Part shown: positions 8,611 to 17,243 of the stretch, one piece after another | Position numbering within the stretch: the first letter of the stretch is position 1 | How the letters are laid out: each line of letters opens with the position of its first letter | Assembly: GCF_019510245.1 (NCBI RefSeq) | Contig: NZ_JAEKKT010000177.1 | Coordinates: 54,833-118,832 of the forward strand | DNA: 64,000 nucleotides | Direction: 5' to 3' | DNA from: Streptomyces sp. | Lineage (GTDB): Bacteria > Actinomycetota > Actinomycetes > Streptomycetales > Streptomycetaceae | Notes under the pieces: model-generated | The model's input: the letters and a program-made list of their open reading frames with translations, nothing else | Databases searched by the model: none | What the model was told of the DNA's origin: nothing | Translations under genes and position numbers: made by a program

Positions 8611-11079
8611 ATGGATTCTCCGCGAGAAGATGTCGACATGTCGACCACCGTGGGGCCGCACGACCTCCTGGACGCCTCCAGCGACGCTGCGGCGGTGCTG
8701 TCGGCAGAGGGTGACGTGATCGGCTGGACCCGTGGCGCCGAGGCCCTGCTCGGCCATCCGGCCGCGGCGGTGCTGGGCGGCCCCGCCGCGCGGCTGCTCG
8801 CCATGCGCCTCGACCCGGCCCGTGCCGCCGCCGTCGCCGAGCGCTGCCGCTCGGGTATGGGTTGGAGCGGCCTCGTCCCGGTACGGCACGTCGACGGCCG
8901 CAGTGTGGTCGTGGACCTGCGGGTCTCCGCGTCCTTCCGGATCGACGGCGCCGAGTGCTTCCTGGTCTCGGCGCGGGAGCAGCGCCCGCAGTGGACGGTG
9001 GGCCAGTCCGTCCTCGACGGGTTCCTCACCCGGTCGCCGATCGGCATGGCCGTGATGGACCTGGAGCTGCGGTACGTCTGGCTGAACGACACCCTGGAGC
9101 AGTTCGGCGGTGTCCCCCGTGAGCAGCGCCTGGGCCGCCGGCTGAGCGAACTGCTGCCCGGTCTGCAGGGGACCACCATCGAGGGCCTGATGCGCAAGGT
9201 GCTGGCGACCCGGGAGCCGGTCACCGACTACGAGTACCTCGGCTGGAGCTGGTCGGATCCGCACCGCCAGCGTGCCTACTCGACGTCGTTCTTCCCGCTC
9301 GTCGCCCCCGACGACTCGGTGACCGGCGTCTGCTACATGGTCTCCGACGTGACCGAACGCTGGAACGCCCGGCAGCTGCTGTCGATGGTCAACGAGGCCG
9401 GCACCCGGATCGGCACCACCCTCGACGTGCTGCGCACCGCCCAGGAACTCGCCGACTTCGCCGTCCCGCGCTTCGCCGACTTCGTCATCGTCGACCTCCT
9501 GGAGCCCGTCCTCAGCACGGAGGGACCCGGCACCTGGCTGCCCGACGCGGGCCCGGCCCCCGCCCGGGCGGTGATGCGGCGCGCCGCGCTGAGGTCGGTC
9601 CGCGAGGGCAGTCCCGAGGCCGTGGCACGGATCGGCGACCAGGTCGACTTCCTGCCGCCGCCGCACGGCTTCGACCTGCTCATGACCGGTGAGCCGGTGC
9701 TCATCCCCGAACTCGACCCGGACGACCGCCTGTGGATCACCGAACAGCCCGCGCGGACCGCCCGCATCCGGGAGTTCGGCCTGCACACCCTGATCTCGGT
9801 CCCGATGCGGGCGCGCAACACCGTCCTGGGCCTCGCCACCTTCGCCCGCTCGCTCAACCCGCTCTCCTTCCGGTCCGACGACGTCCTGCTCGCCCAGGAA
9901 CTGGTCGCGCGCGCCGCCGTCTGCGTCGACAACGCCCGCCGCTACACCAGGGAGCACATGGCGGCCGTCACCCTCCAGCGCAGCCTGCTGCCCCAGGCCC
10001 TGGCCGGCGGCACGGCCCTGGACGTGGCCTCCTCCTACCTGCCGGCCGACGCGACGGACGGCGTCGGCGGCGACTGGTTCGACGTGATCCCGCTGTCCGG
10101 CGCCCGGGTCGGGCTGGTCGTCGGCGACGTGGTCGGGCACGGCCTCACCGCGGCGGCGAGCATGGGCCGGCTGCGCACCGCCGTGCAGACCCTCGCCGAC
10201 ATGGACATGCCCCCGGACGAACTCCTCGCCCACCTCGACGACCTCGTGCTGCGGCTGGGGGACGAGGAGAACGCGGGCGCGGCGTTGGACGGCAGCGCGG
10301 ACACGTTCGTCGGGGCGACCTGCCTGTACGCCGTCTACGACCCGGTGACCCGGCGCTGCGCGATGGCCCGCGCGGGACACCCGCCACCGGTCGTCGTCTC
10401 ACCCGACGGGCACGTCCACTTCCCCGAGATCCCCGCCGGACCGCCGCTCGGGCTCGGCGGCATGGCCTTCGAGGCCACCGAGATCGAACTCGCCGAGGGC
10501 AGCCTGTTCGGCCTCTACACCGACGGTCTCATCGAAGGCGCCGACCAGGACGTCGAACGGGGCATGGCCCGCCTGCGCGGTGCCCTGGCCGGCCCCGGTA
10601 CGGATCTCGACACGCTGTGCACGTCGACCGTGCAGCAACTCGTCCCCGTTCCCCAGCCCGACGACATCGCCCTGCTGCTGGCCCGCACCCACGCCCTTGG
10701 TCCCGGCCACGTCGTCTCCTGGGACGTGCCCGTCGACCCCGCCGCCGTCGCCGACGTCCGCGCCGAGGCGGTCCGCCAGGTGGTCGCCTGGGGCTACGGC
10801 GAACTGGCGACGACCACCGAGCTCATCGTCAGCGAACTGGTCACCAACGCCATCCGCTACGCCGAACCGCCCATCCGGCTGAGGCTGTTGCGTGACGACC
10901 GGCTGACCTGCGAGGTTGCCGACGCCAGCAGTACCGCCCCCCGGCTGCGGCACGCCCGCAGCACCGACGAGGGCGGCCGCGGCCTCTTCCTGGTGGCCCA
11001 GCTCGCCCACCGCTGGGGCGCCCGGTACACCGGAGAAGGCAAGATCATCTGGGCCGAGCAGGAGATCCCGGGGGTGTGA
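8611..11079 (+). CDS. PAS-GAF-SpoIIE-HATPase dual phosphatase / anti-sigma kinase protein
   Basis: An 822-residue protein that combines a PP2C phosphatase with an RsbW-like kinase. Two PAS domains (about 15-120 and 140-255, MVSDVTERWNARQ) and a GAF domain (about 265-440) precede the SpoIIE domain (about 455-685; GVGGDWFDVIP, VVGDVVGHGL, ARAGHPPPV, LFGLYTDGLIEG). The C-terminal HATPase_c domain (about 690-822) has the N-box ELVTNAIRYA and the GRGLFLVAQLAHRWG motif. One polypeptide could thus both bind or phosphorylate and dephosphorylate sigma-regulator proteins. The start is uncertain: a second ATG at 8638 has GAGAAG upstream. It is divergent from the other PAS/SpoIIE gene, and the membrane protein and kinase genes follow on the same strand. 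Confidence 0.92.
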   Translation: MDSPREDVDMSTTVGPHDLLDASSDAAAVLSAEGDVIGWTRGAEALLGHPAAAVLGGPAARLLAMRLDPARAAAVAERCRSGMGWSGLVPVRHVDGRSVVVDLRVSASFRIDGAECFLVSAREQRPQWTVGQSVLDGFLTRSPIGMAVMDLELRYVWLNDTLEQFGGVPREQRLGRRLSELLPGLQGTTIEGLMRKVLATREPVTDYEYLGWSWSDPHRQRAYSTSFFPLVAPDDSVTGVCYMVSDVTERWNARQLLSMVNEAGTRIGTTLDVLRTAQELADFAVPRFADFVIVDLLEPVLSTEGPGTWLPDAGPAPARAVMRRAALRSVREGSPEAVARIGDQVDFLPPPHGFDLLMTGEPVLIPELDPDDRLWITEQPARTARIREFGLHTLISVPMRARNTVLGLATFARSLNPLSFRSDDVLLAQELVARAAVCVDNARRYTREHMAAVTLQRSLLPQALAGGTALDVASSYLPADATDGVGGDWFDVIPLSGARVGLVVGDVVGHGLTAAASMGRLRTAVQTLADMDMPPDELLAHLDDLVLRLGDEENAGAALDGSADTFVGATCLYAVYDPVTRRCAMARAGHPPPVVVSPDGHVHFPEIPAGPPLGLGGMAFEATEIELAEGSLFGLYTDGLIEGADQDVERGMARLRGALAGPGTDLDTLCTSTVQQLVPVPQPDDIALLLARTHALGPGHVVSWDVPVDPAAVADVRAEAVRQVVAWGYGELATTTELIVSELVTNAIRYAEPPIRLRLLRDDRLTCEVADASSTAPRLRHARSTDEGGRGLFLVAQLAHRWGARYTGEGKIIWAEQEIPGV

Positions 11080-11178
11080 CGGGGGCGCATCCGGACCGCC
11101 TTCGCACTCTGTCGAATTCGCACGTATGGCCGTACACTGTCAATTCATAGGCATTCGGCAGCAATTGGGGGAGCCGCC

Positions 11179-12834
11179 ATGTCCGGGGACGCGTACGGTC
11201 CGTACCAGGAACTGCCGAACCAGGGACCGCCGAACCACGGCATCCCGAACGACGGCCGTCCGAACCAAGGCTTTCCGGGGCCCGTCTTCCCGAATCGGGG
11301 CCCCTTCGTGCCGCCCATGCCGTCGGCTCCGCCGCCCGCTCCGCCGGACGCCCTGCGCGCCACCGCCGTCGCCCTGCTCAACCTGAGCGGCCTCGGCCTC
11401 GGCTACCTGCTCCTGCGAAGATGGATCCCGGCGGCCGCATGCCTGGCGGCCACCGTCGTCCTGCTGCTCGTGGCCCTGCCGGCGGACGCCGACGGCGTAC
11501 CCGGAACCGCCCTCGTCCTGTACGCCGTTATCCTGCTGGCGGCCGCCGTCCACGGCTGGTTCGCCGGCCTGCGCACCCGCCTGGTGTGGCCGGGACAGCG
11601 TCCCGTCGCGCTCGTGCTGGGCGTCGTCCTGCTCGCCGTTCCGGTGGGCGGCGCGCTCTGGTACGACGGTGCGCACAAGGAAGCCGTCGAACGCGCCCTC
11701 CTCGACCGTCTCGACCGCGCCGACCGGCAGGTCAGCGCGGCCTCCGGACAGGATTTCGGCACCGCCAAGGCGGGTTACCGGGACGCCCTGGCCGTCTACC
11801 GCGACCTCGCCGTCCACCACTCCGGCTCGCGGGCCGCCGCCCAGGTCCCCGACCGCCTGAAGACCTACTACACGACGGTCGCGGCGGCCTACAGCCACCG
11901 CGACTACTGCTCGGCCGTCGAACCGCTCGCATACCTGCGGACGGTGCCCGACTCCATGCCGAAGGACCTGCTCGGCACCCTCGCCCACTGGCCCGACGAC
12001 CGGCTGGCCACCTCCCTGTACGAGTGCGGGGCGAAGGGCCTCGCCGACGGCGGAGCCGACTGGGTCACCCGGTTCGGCTCCCTGCTGAGCACCTTTCCCG
12101 GCTCCGGCCAGGCCGCCAAGGTCGTACCCGCCGTGGACGCCGCGGAGAAGACGGCGGCGAAGGCGGTCTCCGGGAAGGATCCCTGCGGCGCCGTCAAGCA
12201 GTTGGACACGCTGAACACGCAGATCATCCAGCTGTCGAACGGGTCGGGCGCCGAGGCCGACGGCCTCGTCAAGGTCGCCGGCCGGGCCGACCGCAGCGGG
12301 AACGCGGGGGAGTACCAGTGCGGCGTCAAGCAGTACCGGGACGGTGACTACGAGCAGGCGCAGCAGACCATGCAGCAGTTCGTCACCGACAACCCGCACG
12401 ACGGCAAACGCGACCGCGCCCGCAAGATCGTCATCGGTGCCGAGGTCGCCCAGACCCTTCCGGCCGCCGGCAAGAAGCTGCCCACCACCGCCTCCGGCGG
12501 CGGCATCTCCGTCACCGTCAAGAACGACAGCCCTGACGACATCACCGTCCTGTACACGGGCCCTGTCACCGGCAGCTTCACCCTGAAGGCGTGTGGCAGT
12601 TGCAAGGCCTACTCGTTCGCCAGCTCCCTCATCAGCGGCTGGCAGCCGTGCAGCGACAGCGGCAAGAACTACCCGCAGCGCACGATCAGTCTGCCGCCCG
12701 GCACCACGTACTTCGTGCACCAGCCGAAGAACGACAGCACCGCCACCCCGGGCTCCGACACCGCCAAGCTGCGCTACGGCTACATCTACACGGAGTGCGC
12801 GTACACGACGCAGACGCTGGGGTCCACCTACTGA
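11179..12834 (+). CDS. membrane protein with Pro/Asn-rich N-terminus and large extracytoplasmic region, unknown family
   Basis: Not recognised as a named family. The first ~55 residues are a low-complexity tail with repeated PNxG units (LPNQGPPNHGIPNDGRPNQG). Then come three to four hydrophobic segments (about 65-170), the last being VALVLGVVLLAVPVGGALWY. The remaining ~370 residues contain TPR-like helices with YRDALAVYRDLAVHHSGS and YRDGDYEQAQQTMQQFV. A beta-rich C-terminal domain follows, with several Cys (ACGSCKAYSF, WQPCSDS, YTECAY), probably outside the cell where disulfides can form. GGGGGAG precedes the ATG. It lies 43 bp before the receptor kinase gene, so it may be its partner or substrate; this is inference. 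Confidence 0.85.
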   Translation: MSGDAYGPYQELPNQGPPNHGIPNDGRPNQGFPGPVFPNRGPFVPPMPSAPPPAPPDALRATAVALLNLSGLGLGYLLLRRWIPAAACLAATVVLLLVALPADADGVPGTALVLYAVILLAAAVHGWFAGLRTRLVWPGQRPVALVLGVVLLAVPVGGALWYDGAHKEAVERALLDRLDRADRQVSAASGQDFGTAKAGYRDALAVYRDLAVHHSGSRAAAQVPDRLKTYYTTVAAAYSHRDYCSAVEPLAYLRTVPDSMPKDLLGTLAHWPDDRLATSLYECGAKGLADGGADWVTRFGSLLSTFPGSGQAAKVVPAVDAAEKTAAKAVSGKDPCGAVKQLDTLNTQIIQLSNGSGAEADGLVKVAGRADRSGNAGEYQCGVKQYRDGDYEQAQQTMQQFVTDNPHDGKRDRARKIVIGAEVAQTLPAAGKKLPTTASGGGISVTVKNDSPDDITVLYTGPVTGSFTLKACGSCKAYSFASSLISGWQPCSDSGKNYPQRTISLPPGTTYFVHQPKNDSTATPGSDTAKLRYGYIYTECAYTTQTLGSTY

Positions 12835-12864
12835 GCGCGGTGCGAGGCTGTCCGAGCGGCCAAC

Positions 12865-12877
12865 TAAGCTCCCGCGC
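12865..12877 (+). promoter_or_regulatory. -10 element of a probable leaderless transcript for the kinase gene
   Basis: TAAGCT is followed by exactly 7 bp and then the ATG of the kinase, with no Shine-Dalgarno sequence between. This suggests that the kinase has its own promoter although it sits only 43 bp behind the membrane-protein gene. Confidence 0.4.
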
Positions 12878-14485
12878 ATGAACGTCGAGGGCAGGGACGA
12901 CCCCGCGAGACGGGTCGTCGACGGGCGGTTCGAGCTGGCGGCACGGCTCGGTGGCGGCGGCATGGGCACGGTGTGGCGGGCCACCGACCTGGTGCTGCGG
13001 CGCAGCGTGGCCGTGAAGGAGGTGCGGCCGGCCGACCCCGGGCTCGCCGAGTGGGACCCGGAGGCCGCGCGGCTGCTGCGCGAACGGGTGCTGCGGGAGG
13101 CCCGTGCGCTGGCCCGGGTCGACCACCCGGGCGTGGTGACGATCCATCACATCGTCGACGGCGGCCCGGGTACCTACCCGTGGATCGTCATGGAACTCGT
13201 GACCGGCGGCTCGCTGGCCGACCGCCTCGCCGCCGGCCCGATGAACCCGGTCGAGGCCGCGCGCATCGGCCGCGAGGTGCTGGCCGCGCTGCGCGCCGCC
13301 CACGAGGCCGGCATCGAACACCGCGACGTGAAACCGGCCAACGTCCTGCTGCGCCCCGACGGCCGCCCCGTCCTCACCGACTTCGGCATCGCCGCCGTCC
13401 GCGGGTCGACCGCTCTCACCGCCACCGGTTCGGTCATCGGCACGCCCGACTACATGGCACCCGAACGCGTCTCCGGCAAGGACGGCGGGCCGGCCGCGGA
13501 CCTGTGGTCGCTCGCGATGATGCTGTACGTCGCCGTCGAGGGCCACCATCCGCTGCGCCGGGGGACGACCCTCGCCACGCTCGCCGCGGTCCTCGCCGAG
13601 GACGTCCCGCCGCCGGTGCAGGCCGGTCCCCTCACGGACGTCCTCACCCGCGTTCTCGTCCGCGACCCGGCGGCCCGCCCCGACGCCGCCGCACTGGAAC
13701 GGATGCTGGCCCGCGCCGCCCGGCAGACCGGGTCCCCCACCTCCTTCCCGCTGCAACCTCCGGCCGCGCCACCGCGGGACGCCGAGCCGCAGGACGTACG
13801 GCCGGGGACCACGGCGCCCATGTCCCCCGGGCCCGTCCCGCGCCGCCGCCGGGCACTGCTCCTGCTGCCCCTGGCCGCGGTGGCCGTGGCAGGCGCGCTC
13901 ACGTGGACGCTGCCGCCGGACGCGGGCAGCCACGCCTCCGGGTCCACGGACTCCGGTACCGCGTACGCCAAGACGTCGCCCTCGGCCCCGGACACCGCCG
14001 CACCCTCGGCCGCGCGGCAGACCGCCGGCACCGACCTGCTGACCCCGCAGGGCATCCGCACCGCGGTCGCGGCCTTCGAGAAGCAGACCGGCCGGGACCG
14101 CTTCGGCAAGCTCACGGTGTACCCCGAGTACGTCGTCGCCTACATGATGGTGAAGGGCAGCGACACCGCGTACGACACGTACACCTACCGCCCCGGCCAG
14201 GGGGTGCAGAAGGACATCATCTCGAGCAGCCTGAGCGGCGACGAGAGGCCCGTCCGCCTCGACGACTTCGCCTGGGACAAGGTCCCCTCGCTGCTGGCCC
14301 AGGCCCGAAAGCAGCTCAAGGTGCCCGATCCGACCAGCCGCTACCTGGTCGTCGTCCTGCCGGGCAACGCCTTCGGCGACCCCGCCGGGATGTCCGTCTA
14401 CCTCAGCAACAAGTACAGCCAGACCGGATACTTCCAGACGGACAGCCAGGGCAAGGTGGTCAAGGTGATGCCGTACGACGGCTGA
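12878..14485 (+). CDS. receptor-type Ser/Thr protein kinase (PknB-like)
   Basis: A 535-residue Hanks-type kinase. The catalytic domain (about 15-285) has the glycine loop LGGGGMGTV, the ATP-anchoring lysine in VAVKEV (K47), HRDVKPANVLL, DFGIAAV and the APE motif in PDYMAPER. A Pro-rich linker leads to one membrane segment (about 325-345, RRRALLLLPLAAVAVAGALTW). An extracellular domain of ~190 residues has no PASTA repeats, so it senses something other than the muropeptides of PknB. The ATG is set by the kinase fold start; the frame is open further upstream only because it overlaps the previous gene in another frame. Nearby SpoIIE phosphatases act on a different class of phosphoproteins and need not be its counterpart. 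Confidence 0.93.
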   Translation: MNVEGRDDPARRVVDGRFELAARLGGGGMGTVWRATDLVLRRSVAVKEVRPADPGLAEWDPEAARLLRERVLREARALARVDHPGVVTIHHIVDGGPGTYPWIVMELVTGGSLADRLAAGPMNPVEAARIGREVLAALRAAHEAGIEHRDVKPANVLLRPDGRPVLTDFGIAAVRGSTALTATGSVIGTPDYMAPERVSGKDGGPAADLWSLAMMLYVAVEGHHPLRRGTTLATLAAVLAEDVPPPVQAGPLTDVLTRVLVRDPAARPDAAALERMLARAARQTGSPTSFPLQPPAAPPRDAEPQDVRPGTTAPMSPGPVPRRRRALLLLPLAAVAVAGALTWTLPPDAGSHASGSTDSGTAYAKTSPSAPDTAAPSAARQTAGTDLLTPQGIRTAVAAFEKQTGRDRFGKLTVYPEYVVAYMMVKGSDTAYDTYTYRPGQGVQKDIISSSLSGDERPVRLDDFAWDKVPSLLAQARKQLKVPDPTSRYLVVVLPGNAFGDPAGMSVYLSNKYSQTGYFQTDSQGKVVKVMPYDG

Positions 14486-14505
14486 GACGCTCGCCCCGTC
14501 CGCAC

Positions 14506-15102
14506 TCAGTCCGCGGCCGGGGAGTCGTACGGTGCTGCGGTGCCCCTCGTCCGTGCCGGGTGCGCTCCGCGCAGCAGCCAGGGGCGGGCCCGGCGGCTGA
14601 GCCGCGGCTGGATCACCCAGGTGAGGAGAGCGGTCAGGACGAACGAGTTGACGGCCAGGGCCGCCGACTGCGGCAGACCGGGGAAGATCAGCTTCAGCAG
14701 CGTGGCGATGGTCAGCAGACAGGGGTAGGCGGCCGCCCACGTGGTCATGAAGCGCTTCCACTTCGGCGGGACGTCCCGCTGCCGGAGGGTGAACCAGGGC
14801 GCCAGGTCGGAGCTGCGGCTGCTGCGCGGATCCGAGATGCGGTTGCCGCGCCGGAGCAGCTCGTTGCGCGTGTCCGACTGCTCCCAGGCGTCGAGGTGCT
14901 CGGCGGAGTCGAAGCGGTAGACGAGATGATGCAGCCCCTGGCTGTCATGGAGCCGTACGGCGCCGAGGTGGCCGGCGAAGCCGGCGGCGGCCCGGTCGAC
15001 GTCGTCGGCCCAGCGCGCGAACTCCTCCTCCTTGCCCGCGGCGACCACCCGGGTCACCACGACGGTCACCGCCCGGTCGGTGCCTGTCGGGCCGGGACGC
15101 AT
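14506..15102 (-). CDS. antibiotic biosynthesis monooxygenase (ABM) domain protein with C-terminal membrane segments
   Basis: A 198-residue protein. An N-terminal ferredoxin-like ABM domain (about 10-100: VTRVVAAGKEEEFARWADDV, GHLGAVRLHD, LVYRFDSAEHLDAWEQS) is followed by two membrane helices (TTWAAAYPCLLTIATLLKLI and AALAVNSFVLTALLTWVI). This membrane-tethered form of the family is common in actinobacteria; the enzymatic activity, if any, is unknown. The start is fixed by GGAAGGAGG 6 bp before the ATG. Translation could otherwise extend upstream into the promoter region of the divergent secreted protein. It converges with the kinase gene, only 20 bp apart. Confidence 0.85.
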   Translation of the reverse strand: MRPGPTGTDRAVTVVVTRVVAAGKEEEFARWADDVDRAAAGFAGHLGAVRLHDSQGLHHLVYRFDSAEHLDAWEQSDTRNELLRRGNRISDPRSSRSSDLAPWFTLRQRDVPPKWKRFMTTWAAAYPCLLTIATLLKLIFPGLPQSAALAVNSFVLTALLTWVIQPRLSRRARPWLLRGAHPARTRGTAAPYDSPAAD

Positions 15103-15281
15103 GGCGGCCTCCTTCCACCGTCGCGACTGAGACGCCGTCCGGCCGAGTACCCCGAGGTCCGGCCTGGACACGGCGGATCGCCGGCATTTGGTCTGCACCA
15201 TTGACATGTACGCGCACCGGGGCCTTCAATGCGGCTCACCCGCATATGTATCCGACGGTCACGTATGAGGAAGGCCCCCGC

Positions 15282-16526
15282 ATGGTCACCCCCCACCCGC
15301 ACCTCGTCTGGCCCCGCACGCTGGTGAGGCTGTTCGCCCTGGTCGCGGTCGTACTCGGCATCCAGGCCGGTCCCGCCCACCACGCCCACGCCGCCACCAC
15401 CGTCAACGTGATCGCCTTCTACGACGGCACGTACGACGCGGCACACATCAGCTTCGACCACGAGGCCAACAGCTGGTTCCCGCAGGCCGGCGCGGAGAAC
15501 GGCTTCACCTACACCGCGACCACGGACTGGAGCCGGCTCAACGCCTCGACCCTGACCGGCTACCAGGTCGTCATGTTCCTCGACGACTACCCCCACACCG
15601 CGTCCCAGCAGGCCGCGTTCCAGACCTACATGGCGAACGGCGGCGGGTTCATCGGCTTCCACGTGTCGGCGTACAACGACGACACCGGCGACTGGCCCTG
15701 GTACCACAACACCTTCCTCGGCACCGGCACCTTCAGGAGCAACTCCTGGGGGCCGACCCAGGAGACCCTGCAGATCGACGACCCCTCGCACCCGGCGACC
15801 GCGAACCTCCCGTCCACCATCACGTCCTCGGTGAGCGAGTGGTACAGCTGGCAGAACGACCTGCGGCAGAACCCGGCCATCGACATCCTCGCCTCGATGG
15901 CCCCGTCCACGTTCCCGGTCGGCTCCGACCCGAACCAGACCTGGTACAGCGGCTACTACCCGATCGTCTGGTCGAACCGCAACTACAAGATGGTCTACAA
16001 CAACTTCGGCCACAACGCGATGGACTACTCGACCAACACCACCCTGTCGTCGACGTTCGCGAGCGACCGGCAGAACCAGCTCCTGCTCCAGGAGATCAAA
16101 TGGGCGGCGGGCCAGTCCGGCCCGGTCACCCCGCCCACGAGCACCACCGGCCCGATCCACGGGTACGGCGGCAAGTGCGTCGACGTCGCGGGCGCGGCCA
16201 CCGCCAACGGCACCGCCGTACAGCTCTACGACTGCAACGGAAGCAGTGCCCAGAACTGGACGGTCGGCAGTGCCGGCACCCTCGGCGCCCTCGGCAAGTG
16301 CATGGACGTGACCGGTGCCGGTACCGCCGACGGCACCAAGGTGCAGCTGTACGACTGCAACGGCACGGGCTCGCAGGTCTGGCGGGCGGGTGCCGGCGGC
16401 TCCCTGGTCAACCCGCAGTCGGGCAAGTGCCTCGACGCCACCGGCCCGAGCTCGGCCAACGGCACCCGGCTGCAGATCTGGTCCTGCTCGGGAGCCGCGA
16501 ACCAGAACTGGACCCTCCCGTCCTGA
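15282..16526 (+). CDS. secreted ThuA-domain protein with C-terminal ricin-type lectin domain
   Basis: A 414-residue exported protein. The signal peptide (LVRLFALVAVVLGIQAG, cleavage near AHAA) is followed by a ThuA-like glutamine-amidotransferase fold (about 40-275; VVMFLDDYPHT, GGGFIGFHVSAY, ILASMAPST). A Pro/Thr linker leads to a complete three-repeat ricin B beta-trefoil (about 290-414) with the QxW motifs QNW, QVW and QNW. The lectin presumably binds xylan or another galactose/xylose polymer. The ThuA fold is linked to sugar utilisation in other bacteria, but its reaction here is unknown. GAGGAAGG stands 9 bp before the ATG. The intact lectin domain is a useful reference for the damaged ones of the arabinofuranosidase further along. 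Confidence 0.9.
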   Translation: MVTPHPHLVWPRTLVRLFALVAVVLGIQAGPAHHAHAATTVNVIAFYDGTYDAAHISFDHEANSWFPQAGAENGFTYTATTDWSRLNASTLTGYQVVMFLDDYPHTASQQAAFQTYMANGGGFIGFHVSAYNDDTGDWPWYHNTFLGTGTFRSNSWGPTQETLQIDDPSHPATANLPSTITSSVSEWYSWQNDLRQNPAIDILASMAPSTFPVGSDPNQTWYSGYYPIVWSNRNYKMVYNNFGHNAMDYSTNTTLSSTFASDRQNQLLLQEIKWAAGQSGPVTPPTSTTGPIHGYGGKCVDVAGAATANGTAVQLYDCNGSSAQNWTVGSAGTLGALGKCMDVTGAGTADGTKVQLYDCNGTGSQVWRAGAGGSLVNPQSGKCLDATGPSSANGTRLQIWSCSGAANQNWTLPS

Positions 16527-16530
16527 ACCG

Positions 16531-16572
16531 CGGGCGGGCATGCCGTCGAGCACCGCACGGCATGCCCGCCCG
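16531..16572. terminator. strong hairpin between ThuA-lectin gene and DUF1801 remnant
   Basis: A perfect 16-bp stem (CGGGCGGGCATGCCGT with its complement) and a 10-nt loop. It begins 4 bp after the stop codon of the ThuA gene and can serve both converging genes. Confidence 0.8.
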
Positions 16573-16574
16573 GG

Positions 16575-17010
16575 TCAGTTCGCCGCTCTCTGCACGAGTT
16601 CCGCGATCCTCGACTCGGCGGCCGGGGTCAGGGCGGTCAGAGCGAAGGCCGTCGGCCACATGACGTCCTCGTCGAGGTCCGCCTGGTCGCTGAAGCCGAG
16701 CGTGGCGTAGCGCGACGTGAACTTCTCGGCGCTCTGGAAGTGGCAGACGACCTTGCCGTTCCTGGCGTACGCGGGCATCCGTACCAGAGCTTCGGCGCGA
16801 GCTCCGGGGCGGTCAACGTGACGATGGCGTGGATCCGCTCCGCGAGCACCCGATCGGCCTCCGGCATCTCGGCGATCTTCGCCAGCACCTCGCTCACCGC
16901 CTCCGCCGCCTTGTCCGCGCGCGAACCGCGGCGAGCCGCCGCCTTCAGCTCCCGCGCACGCTCCTTCATCGCCCCGCGCTCCTCCTCCGTGAACCCGTCG
17001 TACTTCTCCA
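16575..17010 (-). pseudogene. DUF1801 / YdhG-type iron chaperone homologue, frameshifted and 5'-truncated
   Basis: Two frames together give a standard DUF1801 protein. The first part reads KYDGFTEEERGAMKERAREL to APELAPKLWYG, and the second continues as MPAYARNGKVVCHFQSAEKF to the stop at 16575. The switch lies at about 16778-16783, where GGATGCCC appears in place of the GGxATGCCC needed for the family signature WYGMPAYAR, so one base is missing. Upstream of KYDGF the usual short N-terminus and start are gone; the sequence runs directly into the 3' part of a transporter gene on the other strand. Either a true relic or a sequencing error combined with a deletion. Confidence 0.75.
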
Positions 17011-17011
17011 G

Positions 17012-17194
17012 GCCGCCTACGGCGCGAGCTTCACCGACGCCCTGCACAACTGCGCCGTCGTCGGCGGCACCGGGATGCTGGTGGCCGCGGTGATCGCCGT
17101 GGCACTCATCGGGATCCGCCCGGCGCGCGCCCCGCAGGCGGCGCCGGAGGCGGCGGTGCACCCGGTCGGCGCCGCCGGCCGAGGCACCGCGCGA
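17012..17194 (+). pseudogene. 3' remnant of an MFS transporter
   Basis: Frame +2 encodes AAYGASFTDALHNCAVVGGT followed by the hydrophobic GMLVAAVIAVALIGIRPARA. This is the last transmembrane helix and tail of a drug-efflux type MFS protein. Nothing upstream on this strand belongs to it: the sequence on the left is the 5' part of the DUF1801 gene on the opposite strand. The two genes would originally have been divergent, and a deletion has removed their 5' ends and the intergenic region. No stop codon is met before the following hairpin, so the tail may also be altered. Confidence 0.6.
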
Positions 17195-17226
17195 AGTGGC
17201 CGGCCACCCCCCGGTGGCCGGCCACT
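17195..17226. terminator. hairpin downstream of gap
   Basis: A perfect 14-bp stem AGTGGCCGGCCACC with its complement and a CCCC loop, 17 bp past the stop of the gap gene on the minus strand. It also lies at the end of the MFS remnant on the plus strand. Confidence 0.75.
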
Positions 17227-17243
17227 CCGTCTTTCGGCACCCG

